Assembly (NCBI GenBank): GCA_002701705.1
Contig: NZWU01000041.1
Span: 1-5,052, forward strand
DNA length: 5,052 nucleotides
Reading direction: 5' to 3'
From: Gammaproteobacteria bacterium
GTDB lineage: Bacteria; Pseudomonadota; Gammaproteobacteria; GCA-002705445; GCA-002716945
This document shows positions 1-4,896 of the stretch, in pieces. Position numbers and translations under genes: made by a program. The notes beneath the pieces were generated by a model, which searched no databases, had not been told where the DNA came from, and worked only from the letters and a program-made list of their open reading frames with translations. Within the stretch, counting starts at the first letter, position 1. Each line of letters starts with the position of its first letter.

Positions 1-83
1 ACTTCAACAAGCTTAAATTGTTCTTCTGAAAATACAGTGCTAGAGAAAAATAAAATCAGTAAAAATGATATAAGGTTTTTCAT
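1..83 (-). CDS. Secreted protein of unknown function, N-terminal 27 residues only
   Basis: Only the first 27 codons and two further bases lie in the window; the rest is beyond the left edge. The protein begins MKNLISFLLILFF and continues SSTVFS-EEQFKLVE. This is a lysine followed by a hydrophobic core and a small-residue cleavage site (V-F-S before E20), a typical Sec signal peptide, so the product is predicted to be exported to the periplasm or cell envelope. The ATG lies 4 nt after the stop of the upstream DUF2905 gene, so the two are very probably cotranscribed and may be translationally coupled; no Shine-Dalgarno sequence of its own is visible in the A/T-rich gap. Nothing in the mature part is long enough to assign a family. 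The start is supported by the signal peptide; the function is unknown. Confidence 0.75.
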   Translation of the reverse strand, partial: MKNLISFLLILFFSSTVFSEEQFKLVE

Positions 84-87
84 TTAA

Positions 88-291
88 TTATTTAAAGAAT
101 ATTTTTAACAGTATACTGAGGACGATACTGATAATTATTGATGTAGTTATAGGAAAGTAAAAATTAAAATTCTTTCTCTCTATTATAATATCGCCCGGGA
201 GTCTACCAAGACCTAAATTTGAGAGATACGGATAAAGCAAGCCAATCAGTATAAAAATAATTCCTAGTATGAGAAAAAATTTAGCCATCAT
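88..291 (-). CDS. DUF2905 family small membrane protein
   Basis: A 67-residue protein with two hydrophobic segments (about residues 4-24 and 47-66) joined by a polar loop. The loop carries the signature G-L-G-R-L-P-G-D-I (about 27-35), and F-Y-F-P-I-T-T-S opens the second segment. This pattern and length match the DUF2905 family of small inner-membrane proteins found in many bacteria, whose function is not known. The gene starts with two consecutive ATG codons; the first is chosen because AAAAGG (300-305) lies 8 nt upstream of it. The next gene, a secreted protein, begins 4 nt after its stop, so the two form an operon. It is divergent from the ThpR gene. The family call rests on the motif and is firm; no function can be given. 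Confidence 0.9.
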   Translation of the reverse strand: MMAKFFLILGIIFILIGLLYPYLSNLGLGRLPGDIIIERKNFNFYFPITTSIIISIVLSILLKIFFK

Positions 292-303
292 GGTTATTGC
301 CTT

Positions 304-332
304 TTGTTCCTGTTCATTATCCCTAGTATAAT
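304..332 (+). promoter_or_regulatory. Sigma-70-type promoter for thpR
   Basis: A perfect TATAAT (327-332) is preceded, after exactly 17 nt, by TTGTTC (304-309; 3 of 6 matches to TTGACA). This puts the transcription start near 339, giving a leader of about 19 nt before the ATG at 358. The leader has only a weak GAG (344-346) as ribosome binding site. The -35 box overlaps the AAAAGG ribosome binding site of the divergent DUF2905 gene. Confidence 0.55.
317..322 (-). promoter_or_regulatory. Candidate -10 box for the DUF2905 operon
   Basis: On the minus strand this reads GATAAT, 5 of 6 matches to TATAAT, about 25 nt upstream of the DUF2905 start codon. No good -35 box is present at 17 nt. It sits back to back with the plus-strand -10 box at 327-332; together they form the inverted repeat ATTAT-N6-ATAAT. 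A second weaker choice is TATACT at 325-330. Confidence 0.35.
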
Positions 333-357
333 CAGATTTATTTGAGTAAAAAATACC

Positions 358-879
358 ATGCGCTGTTTTATTGCCATCGATTTAGACAAAAAAGTCAAAA
401 AAGAGATTGAGAGAGTGCAAAAGATTGTGGGGTCTCATTTCCGAGGTAAACTTGTTGAGCCAGAAAATCTGCATATTACCCTTAAGTTTCTTGACGATAT
501 TGATGATATGACCATCGATGCAGTCAAAGAAAGATTAAGTTTGATTAAATTTCAATCATTTAACCTAGTTTTGAAAAAAATAACTGTATTTAGGAGAAAA
601 TCAATCAAAATGGTCTGGTTGGAAGTTGATGAGGTACCACTACAAAAAGTCATTGATGATGGTATGAAAGGTCTATTCAAACGCAAGTCAAATTTTATAG
701 GTCATATCACCATTGCTCGAGTAAAGAGATTTCATGGTGAAGTAGACTTTATGAAATTACTTGGTGAATTAGAGATTAACAAATTAAAAATTAATGTTAG
801 TGAGTTTTTTTTAAAAAGTTCAGTACTGACTAAAACTGGTGCCATCTATAAAAATTTAGAAAAATATGATTTGGTGTAG
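358..879 (+). CDS. thpR: RNA 2',3'-cyclic phosphodiesterase (2'-5' RNA ligase / LigT family)
   Basis: A 173-residue cytoplasmic protein of the 2H phosphoesterase superfamily, the usual length for ThpR. Both catalytic HxTx motifs are present, H-I-T-L at 39-42 in the context N-L-H-I-T-L-K-F-L, and H-I-T-I at 116-119. The paired histidines and threonines form the active site. Members hydrolyse 2',3'-cyclic phosphate ends of RNA to 2'-phosphates and show 2'-5' RNA ligase activity in vitro; the cellular role is poorly defined. The N-terminus M-R-C-F-I-A-I-D-L and the C-terminal L-K-S-S-V-L-T-K-T-G-A-I-Y also fit the family. The glycine that usually follows the first motif (L-K-F-L-G-D/E) is aspartate here (D46). 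It is a single gene with its own promoter, ending 14 nt from the convergent deaminase gene. The start is the only ATG that preserves the conserved N-terminal strand. Confidence 0.92.
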   Translation: MRCFIAIDLDKKVKKEIERVQKIVGSHFRGKLVEPENLHITLKFLDDIDDMTIDAVKERLSLIKFQSFNLVLKKITVFRRKSIKMVWLEVDEVPLQKVIDDGMKGLFKRKSNFIGHITIARVKRFHGEVDFMKLLGELEINKLKINVSEFFLKSSVLTKTGAIYKNLEKYDLV

Positions 880-893
880 TTGATTATGAAGTG

Positions 894-1379
894 TCAATTT
901 TTTCTTTTACTTTGGAAAAAATTTCTTAATAATTCTGATGATTCCGATGCATGCATTCCAACAAAAACTTCTGGTTTGTGATGGCATGAACTGGACTCAT
1001 ATATTCTTGGACCATGTTCAACGCCTCCACTTTTTGGATCACTCGCTGCATAAAATAAACGATCTAACCTTGCAATGCTGATGGCATGAGCACACATAGG
1101 GCATGGCTCCAAAGATACATACATATCACATCCTACTAGCCGTTCATTTTTTAACACTTTCATAGCTTGTTGGATAGTTAATACTTCTGCATGTTCTATA
1201 GCTATGCTGTTTTGTCTCATTTGGTTCGAAAATCCAGCTATAACATTTGATGTTTTTCTTTCAACAATGACTGCTCCAACAGGCACTTCATCTTTTTCAA
1301 AAGCATTTTTTGCTAGCTCAATAGCTAGTTGCATGAATACGATATGTTCTTCCTGATCTTTCTTCTGTTGGTTAAGCAT
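894..1379 (-). CDS. TadA-like zinc-dependent nucleoside/tRNA adenosine deaminase
   Basis: A 161-residue member of the cytidine/deoxycytidylate deaminase superfamily. Zinc-site motifs are H63-A-E65 (zinc ligand and proton-shuttling glutamate) and P92-C-P-M-C96 (zinc ligands C93 and C96). E31-V-P-V-G-A and the C-terminal L-L-R-N-F-F are as in TadA, which converts adenosine-34 to inosine in tRNA-Arg(ACG). The tail differs from E. coli TadA: after D-P-K-S-G-G comes V-E-H-G-P-R-I-Y and C132-H-H, a form I associate with alphaproteobacterial TadA-like proteins. tRNA adenosine deamination is the most likely activity, but guanine or cytosine deamination cannot be excluded, so no gene symbol is given. 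The ATG lies 2 nt after the dihydroorotase stop with no clear ribosome binding site, so it is probably the second gene of that operon with coupled translation. Confidence 0.82.
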   Translation of the reverse strand: MLNQQKKDQEEHIVFMQLAIELAKNAFEKDEVPVGAVIVERKTSNVIAGFSNQMRQNSIAIEHAEVLTIQQAMKVLKNERLVGCDMYVSLEPCPMCAHAISIARLDRLFYAASDPKSGGVEHGPRIYESSSCHHKPEVFVGMHASESSELLRNFFQSKRKN

Positions 1380-1381
1380 TA

Positions 1382-2716
1382 TTATGAAGTTTCGATGAAT
1401 TCAACCGGTTTGCCTATCGGCATAGAACTTAATTCATCATTTTGCATTACGATGCACCCTCTGATGATAGTTGAGATGGGCCATCCGATTACATCCATTC
1501 CATCAAATGGTGTCCATTGAGAGATTGAGTATTGTTGTTCATTGGTTATGGTTTTTTTCTTTTTCATATCTACAATGGTAAAATCTGCATCATACCCAAC
1601 TGCAATTTTTCCTTTCGTTGAAAGTTTATGTATTCTTTCTGGTCCAGAAGACCACAGTTCAACAAGTTTTTCTAAAGTTAACCTACCTTCATTAACATGA
1701 TTTAACATAATAGGAACCATTGTTTGAACCCCTGGTGTTCCACTTGGTGTATTTGGGTAAGTTGCGTTCTTCTCATCTAGAGTGTGTGGAGCATGGTCTG
1801 AACCAATAATATCCACAGTGCCGTTTCTGACAGCATCCCATAATGCTTCTTGGTGGTGTTTTTCTCTAATGGGTGGATTTTGCTGGACGAGCGTACCTAG
1901 TTTGTCATAGCAGTCAGGCGCATTCAATGTAAGGTGGTTTGGTAATACCTCTACGCTTGCAATATCTTTATTTTTAGCAAGTAATTCCATTTCTTGAGCA
2001 GTTGTGATGTGAAGAACATGGACATGTCTATTATATTTTCTTGCAATATTTAAAATTCTGGAAGTAGCTGACAAACAACTTTCTTCTGATCTCCACTTGC
2101 CATGCAATTTTACATCGTTGCTGTTGCCTAAAATAGTTTTTTTGTTTTCTTGCATGATGTACTCATCTTCTGCATGAATTGCGACAACTCTCTTCCCATT
2201 GGATAATACTGCTTCAAGTTCAGTATCACTTGCTGTTAATAAGTCACCTGTGCTGTCGCCCATAAAAATTTTAATACCACACACCCCTTTTATCTTTTCC
2301 CACTCACCGAGATTTTCAGCATAATGCTGGGTTCCACCAAGATAAAATGCATAATCGGTCCACGCAGCTTTGCTGGCACGATTTAACTTATCGGCCATTG
2401 CTTCTGCGGTGGTTGTTAGAGGCTTGGTGTTTGGCATTTCAAAAACAGCTGTCACACCCCCCATTGCTGCTGACTTCATTCCTGATTCAAGGGTTTCTTT
2501 GTGTTCATTACCCGGTTCCCGGAAATGTACTTGGGTATCAATCACGCCCGGCAATATATGTAAGCCTTTGCAATCAAAGGTTTTTTCTGCAGATGCATTT
2601 GAAGGTTGGCTGATGCTTTTGATTTTTCCATTTGACACACCAATGTCAACTTCACTTATCCCATCAGGGAGGACTACTTCTCCATTTTTTAATAACAAAT
2701 CGTAATTATTCGACAC
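1382..2716 (-). CDS. pyrC: Dihydroorotase
   Basis: A 444-residue amidohydrolase, the usual length for the long (class I) dihydroorotases. These reversibly cyclise N-carbamoyl-L-aspartate to L-dihydroorotate, the third step of de novo pyrimidine synthesis, in the cytoplasm. Visible landmarks are D60-T-Q-V-H64-F-R66-E-P-G, E93-M-P-N-T, K149-I-F-M-G, H181-A-E-D, H236 in H-V-L-H-I-T-T-A, N260-H-L-T, and G305-S-D307-H-A-P-H, which carries the catalytic and metal-binding aspartate. The first histidine of the usual H-x-H pair is glutamine (Q62), a variant that recurs in class I enzymes. Related hydantoinases and allantoinases are less likely given H-F-R-E-P-G and G-S-D-H-A-P-H-T. The start codon is GTG: an in-frame TAA immediately precedes it and no ATG follows before the conserved N-terminal strand. 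It heads a unit with the deaminase gene. Confidence 0.9.
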   Translation of the reverse strand: MSNNYDLLLKNGEVVLPDGISEVDIGVSNGKIKSISQPSNASAEKTFDCKGLHILPGVIDTQVHFREPGNEHKETLESGMKSAAMGGVTAVFEMPNTKPLTTTAEAMADKLNRASKAAWTDYAFYLGGTQHYAENLGEWEKIKGVCGIKIFMGDSTGDLLTASDTELEAVLSNGKRVVAIHAEDEYIMQENKKTILGNSNDVKLHGKWRSEESCLSATSRILNIARKYNRHVHVLHITTAQEMELLAKNKDIASVEVLPNHLTLNAPDCYDKLGTLVQQNPPIREKHHQEALWDAVRNGTVDIIGSDHAPHTLDEKNATYPNTPSGTPGVQTMVPIMLNHVNEGRLTLEKLVELWSSGPERIHKLSTKGKIAVGYDADFTIVDMKKKKTITNEQQYSISQWTPFDGMDVIGWPISTIIRGCIVMQNDELSSMPIGKPVEFIETS

Positions 2717-2729
2717 TTATTTATTATAA

Positions 2730-2733
2730 CCTC
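2730..2733 (-). promoter_or_regulatory. Ribosome binding site for the GTG start of dihydroorotase
   Basis: The minus strand reads GAGG here, 13 nt before the GTG at 2714-2716. The spacing is longer than usual, but no better Shine-Dalgarno sequence exists and the in-frame TAA directly before GTG rules out a start further upstream. Confidence 0.5.
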
Positions 2734-2739
2734 AAGACC

Positions 2740-2770
2740 ATTGTAGCAAAACAGCTTTTTTTTTGGACAA
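2740..2770 (-). promoter_or_regulatory. Extended -10 promoter for the dihydroorotase-deaminase unit
   Basis: On the minus strand TACAAT (2740-2745; 5 of 6 matches) is directly preceded by TGC, giving an extended -10 element TGnTACAAT. A possible -35 box TTGTCC (2765-2770; 4 of 6 matches) lies 19 nt upstream, beyond an A9 tract. The predicted transcript start is near 2733, just ahead of the GAGG ribosome binding site, so the leader is very short. The -35 box overlaps the ACAAATTTGT palindrome shared with the divergent merC-type gene. Confidence 0.5.
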
Positions 2771-2778
2771 ATTTGTGC
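2765..2778. promoter_or_regulatory. Palindrome ACAAATTTGT within a GG-N10-GC arrangement
   Basis: Positions 2767-2776 are a perfect 10-bp palindrome (ACAAATTTGT) in the middle of the divergent pyrC-merC region, following a T9 run. It is flanked by GG (2765-2766) and GC (2777-2778), the invariant spacing of a sigma-54 -24/-12 promoter pointing toward the merC-type gene. The rest of the sigma-54 consensus (TGGCAC, TTGC) is only partly matched. It could equally be a repressor operator covering the pyrC -35 box, or chance in AT-rich DNA. Confidence 0.3.
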
Positions 2779-2810
2779 ATAATAGTACCATCAATTAGTA
2801 ACTTTATTTT

Positions 2811-3197
2811 ATGCAAAAATACTTTGACCTAATAGGCATCTCACTTTCAGGAATGTGTTTCATTCACTGTGTTCTAACACCCGTGCTTATTATGATAAGC
2901 CCTTTTTTAGCAGGACATGAATTTCATGAAAATATAATTTATCTAATTATTCCGACAGCTGTAATAGCTTTAGCTGTTGGTTGTTCACGACATCGCGATC
3001 TTTGGGTGGCATTAATTGGGATAAGTGGCATTTTCATACTAACCCTAGCATTAATCTTCCATACTCAATTTGGCGAGATGGTTGCAATACTTATAACTAT
3101 GTTAGGTAGCACACTTATTATCTCTGCGCATTATCGTAATCGCATCCTATGTAAAAGAGAATCTTTCAGCTGTCATAGTGACGGTAACAATCAATAA
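2811..3197 (+). CDS. MerC-family small membrane protein
   Basis: A 128-residue inner-membrane protein with four hydrophobic segments (about 8-30, 42-57, 65-84 and 88-106). The first segment carries the MerC signature S-G-M-C16-F-I-H-C20-V-L-T-P, the metal-binding cysteine pair with an adjacent histidine. The cytoplasmic-type tail keeps the family pattern H107-Y-R-N-R...C114, with a further C121-H. Classical MerC takes Hg2+ across the inner membrane in mer operons, but many MerC-domain proteins stand alone on chromosomes, as here: no merR, merT, merP or merA is in the window. The substrate may be another soft metal or unknown, so the symbol merC is withheld. No Shine-Dalgarno sequence precedes the ATG. 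It is divergent from dihydroorotase and ends 5 nt from the convergent surface-protein gene. Confidence 0.85.
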   Translation: MQKYFDLIGISLSGMCFIHCVLTPVLIMISPFLAGHEFHENIIYLIIPTAVIALAVGCSRHRDLWVALIGISGIFILTLALIFHTQFGEMVAILITMLGSTLIISAHYRNRILCKRESFSCHSDGNNQ

Positions 3198-3202
3198 AAA
3201 CC

Positions 3203-3886
3203 TTACCTTCCAGTAATTGTAACGCTCATAACAGGAGGGTCTAGGTAGATAATACAAGTTGTACCGGATGTAGTTGCAACTAATGTATTCTTCACGTCAA
3301 AAGACATTTTAATTCGTGGTACATCAGTCGCTTTCGGAGTGTACGGGACAGTCAATGCATTTACAAAAGTAAATGTCGAAGCTCCATCTACCTTGGTTAT
3401 CCCATTTGTAGAATAGGTGCTAGTTAGATCACTATAATCTCCGCCACCATTGGTGTCAGGCACAGTCCAACTCATTTCTCCAAGCGTGCCACCAGCAGCA
3501 GTTTTTCCAGTAATGGTTGCAGACGAAGCAGCAACAGTAGGTGATGCCACCGTATTACAAGTTGTGCCACTCACATCCACAGTACCTTTCATCTTGAAAG
3601 TTACGTTGATAGTGCTTCTCATATGAGTAAATGTCGTGCCTATAGGAAGTGTGAAATCTGACAGATAGGTGCCGACATCTGCGCCTGCAGAGGCTGACGC
3701 AATATCAAATGTTTTACTTGAACTTCCAAGAACTGTAGTGGAGGTACAGGCTGATGAAGTGCAGAGTTCGACTTTCGAGACTGTAGTCTTATACGAACTC
3801 GGTGTCGCACTTGCTGCATATGATGAACCAGAAAAAATCATGCTTAAAAATAGTATAAAAATATGTAGTTTGTAATTCTTAATCAT
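3203..3886 (-). CDS. Secreted Ser/Thr-rich protein of unknown function, partner gene of the inverse-autotransporter barrel
   Basis: A 227-residue protein that I cannot assign to a named family. A signal peptide is clear: basic start, hydrophobic core at about 8-18, and cleavage after S-Y-A24. The mature part is rich in Ser, Thr, Ala, Val and Gly, with alternating beta-strand-like stretches and few charges, as in beta-sandwich surface or fimbria-like domains. Four cysteines occur (42, 47, 110, 211). S-G-T-T-C occurs twice (106-110 and 207-211), each preceded by a similar strand (I-N-V-T-F-K-M-K-G-T and I-K-M-S-F-D-V-K-N-T), suggesting an internal duplication. The start overlaps the stop of the upstream barrel gene by one base (TAATG), and a strong AGGAAGAGG ribosome binding site lies inside the barrel's last codons. 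It is therefore co-translated with the barrel and is probably its extracellular or periplasmic partner; that role is inference. Confidence 0.85.
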   Translation of the reverse strand: MIKNYKLHIFILFLSMIFSGSSYAASATPSSYKTTVSKVELCTSSACTSTTVLGSSSKTFDIASASAGADVGTYLSDFTLPIGTTFTHMRSTINVTFKMKGTVDVSGTTCNTVASPTVAASSATITGKTAAGGTLGEMSWTVPDTNGGGDYSDLTSTYSTNGITKVDGASTFTFVNALTVPYTPKATDVPRIKMSFDVKNTLVATTSGTTCIIYLDPPVMSVTITGR

Positions 3887-4782
3887 TATGTGCCTCTTCC
3901 TACTGTCACGGCTCCTTTGACACCTTTGACAATTTTATTCGCACGCCTGACTCTTTCAAAAAATCTGTTCTCAACTGACTGATAGCTATATGCCATTGGT
4001 GAGAAAAAAACTATAGGTTTATTGGTTGTTTCATTATTGCAACAGAGTGTGTAATTGACTTGTAAAAAAGTTTGCCCAACAGTCATTGTATTGTCTCTTT
4101 GCCTACCGGCTTCAAGAGTTAATCTGCTGGTTGGTTGTAAATTTAGGCTGAGCGTTTCTCCATGTTTTACATTAAAGATGCTGGAAGTCCATTCATATCC
4201 TTTGTAATAGACTTTAGCCCAAGGAAGATATGGGACATACATCGCTACTTCAATATCATAACCATCTGCAGCTTCTTCTAAGGAACCTTCATAATTTTTT
4301 TTGTCTGATAGTCCTGCATAGACGTTTACATTCACATCGTACACTGATGATTTCAACTCTATGCCTAGTCCAAGACGGGAATGATTTGAATTAATTTCAT
4401 AATCATAAAAAGAGTTGAATCCATAAATTAAAGTTTTTGCTGAATTAGTGCCTCTCCAAACCAAACCAACATTGATGGTTTCACGATTATCATATGTTGA
4501 GAATGAAACCTGAGATAAGTACTTTTCATACTCGCTCTCAGAGATTGATAATATTGTCAGAAATCTGATGTCAGGTTTATTATTATTTCTTGTTGTAGTC
4601 TCTATTTCTAAAAGTCTAAGATTAGGAATATTCTCTGATGCCCAAGACTCAATTGCCGAATCAATGGTATTGTAGGCATGATCAGTGATAGCTTTAGACA
4701 TCTCGCCCGCATATACATTAGCAGATGAAAAACCTAATGGCGTCAGCAATAAAAATGAGATATAACTGAAAAATCTCCTCAT
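3886..4782 (-). CDS. Inverse-autotransporter beta-barrel protein without passenger domain
   Basis: A 298-residue outer-membrane protein. Signal peptide 1-25 ends V-Y-A, followed by an amphipathic helix (about 27-50) and then the beta-domain of intimin/invasin-type (type Ve) secretion. Family landmarks are R100-E-T-I-N-V-G-L (usual R-x-T-x-N-x-G-x-G), G121-F-N-S-F-Y-D, N133-H-S-R-L-G-L-G, N150-V-N-V-Y, D173-G-Y-D-I, Y182-V-P-Y-L-P and Y192-Y-K-G-Y-E-W, then strands to about 245. A V-R-R-A-N-K-I segment (278-284) matches the end of the barrel module, where intimins continue into Ig-like repeats. Here the protein stops 14 residues later, so no passenger is attached. A vicinal Cys pair (247-248) follows a strand. 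GGGGG (4790-4794) lies 7 nt before the ATG as ribosome binding site. It is first in an operon with the secreted protein, which may replace the passenger. Confidence 0.85.
   Translation of the reverse strand: MRRFFSYISFLLLTPLGFSSANVYAGEMSKAITDHAYNTIDSAIESWASENIPNLRLLEIETTTRNNNKPDIRFLTILSISESEYEKYLSQVSFSTYDNRETINVGLVWRGTNSAKTLIYGFNSFYDYEINSNHSRLGLGIELKSSVYDVNVNVYAGLSDKKNYEGSLEEAADGYDIEVAMYVPYLPWAKVYYKGYEWTSSIFNVKHGETLSLNLQPTSRLTLEAGRQRDNTMTVGQTFLQVNYTLCCNNETTNKPIVFFSPMAYSYQSVENRFFERVRRANKIVKGVKGAVTVGRGT
3893..3901 (-). promoter_or_regulatory. Strong ribosome binding site embedded in the barrel gene's last codons
   Basis: The minus strand reads AGGAAGAGG; its GAGG core (3893-3896) is 6 nt from the ATG at 3884-3886. 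The same bases encode the terminal G-R-G of the barrel protein. It supports independent high-level initiation of the secreted Ser/Thr-rich protein at the TAATG overlap. Confidence 0.75.
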
Positions 4783-4789
4783 TGTGTAA

Positions 4790-4794
4790 CCCCC
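4790..4794 (-). promoter_or_regulatory. Ribosome binding site of the barrel gene
   Basis: The minus strand reads GGGGG, able to pair with the CCUCC of 16S rRNA with one G-U wobble, 7 nt upstream of the ATG at 4780-4782. It supports this start, which also gives a complete signal peptide. Confidence 0.55.
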
Positions 4795-4812
4795 ACAAGC
4801 TTTAATCTTAAC

Positions 4813-4826
4813 TCAAATCAATTTGA
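4813..4826. repeat. Perfect inverted repeat upstream of the surface operon
   Basis: TCAAAT and ATTTGA flank a 2-nt centre (CA), about 31 nt before the barrel start codon. This is the size and position of a repressor or activator site. No convincing -10/-35 pair could be placed beside it: the best is TTGATT (4826-4831) with TAAGAT (4805-4810) at a poor 15-nt spacing, which would put the palindrome between the boxes. AT-rich composition makes chance possible. Confidence 0.35.
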
Positions 4827-4896
4827 ATCAATACTACTTAATTGCTAAATTTTTTTTGACGTTTATTGAACACCATCTATTTATATGTTAAGAAAT

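Noticed and set aside
880..893. Terminator between convergent thpR and deaminase genes
   Set aside because: Only weak TTGA/TCAA complementarity with no GC stem or T-run; not supported.
1329..1520. Plus-strand open frame of 63 codons
   Set aside because: It lies antisense across the junction of the deaminase and dihydroorotase genes, both of which have full family motifs; it has no recognisable protein features.
2723..2728. Perfect minus-strand TATAAT that would give a leaderless dihydroorotase mRNA starting at GTG
   Set aside because: No -35 box is found at the right distance (the sequence there reads TTTTGC), while the extended -10 box further upstream leaves room for the GAGG ribosome binding site.
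2347..2832. Three overlapping plus-strand open frames (2347-2613, 2370-2705, 2632-2832)
   Set aside because: They are antisense to the well-supported dihydroorotase N-terminal half, or span its promoter region and the MerC-family start; no family features or ribosome binding sites.
3171..3202. Hairpin GTCA-TAG-TGAC near the end of the MerC-family gene
   Set aside because: A 4-bp stem inside the coding region without an adjoining T-run; too weak to call a terminator.
3669..3875. Plus-strand open frame of 68 codons
   Set aside because: It is antisense to the signal peptide and N-terminal domain of the secreted Ser/Thr-rich protein, with no independent support.
3880..3905. Frameshift splitting one long inverse autotransporter into barrel and passenger
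   Set aside because: The downstream gene begins with a complete signal peptide and is preceded by a strong ribosome binding site, so it is a real separate gene rather than a broken continuation.
4856..4886. Plus-strand TTGACG followed by TTATAT, promoter-like
   Set aside because: Spacing is 19 nt and transcription would run antisense into the TPR gene with no plus-strand gene behind it; likely chance in AT-rich DNA.
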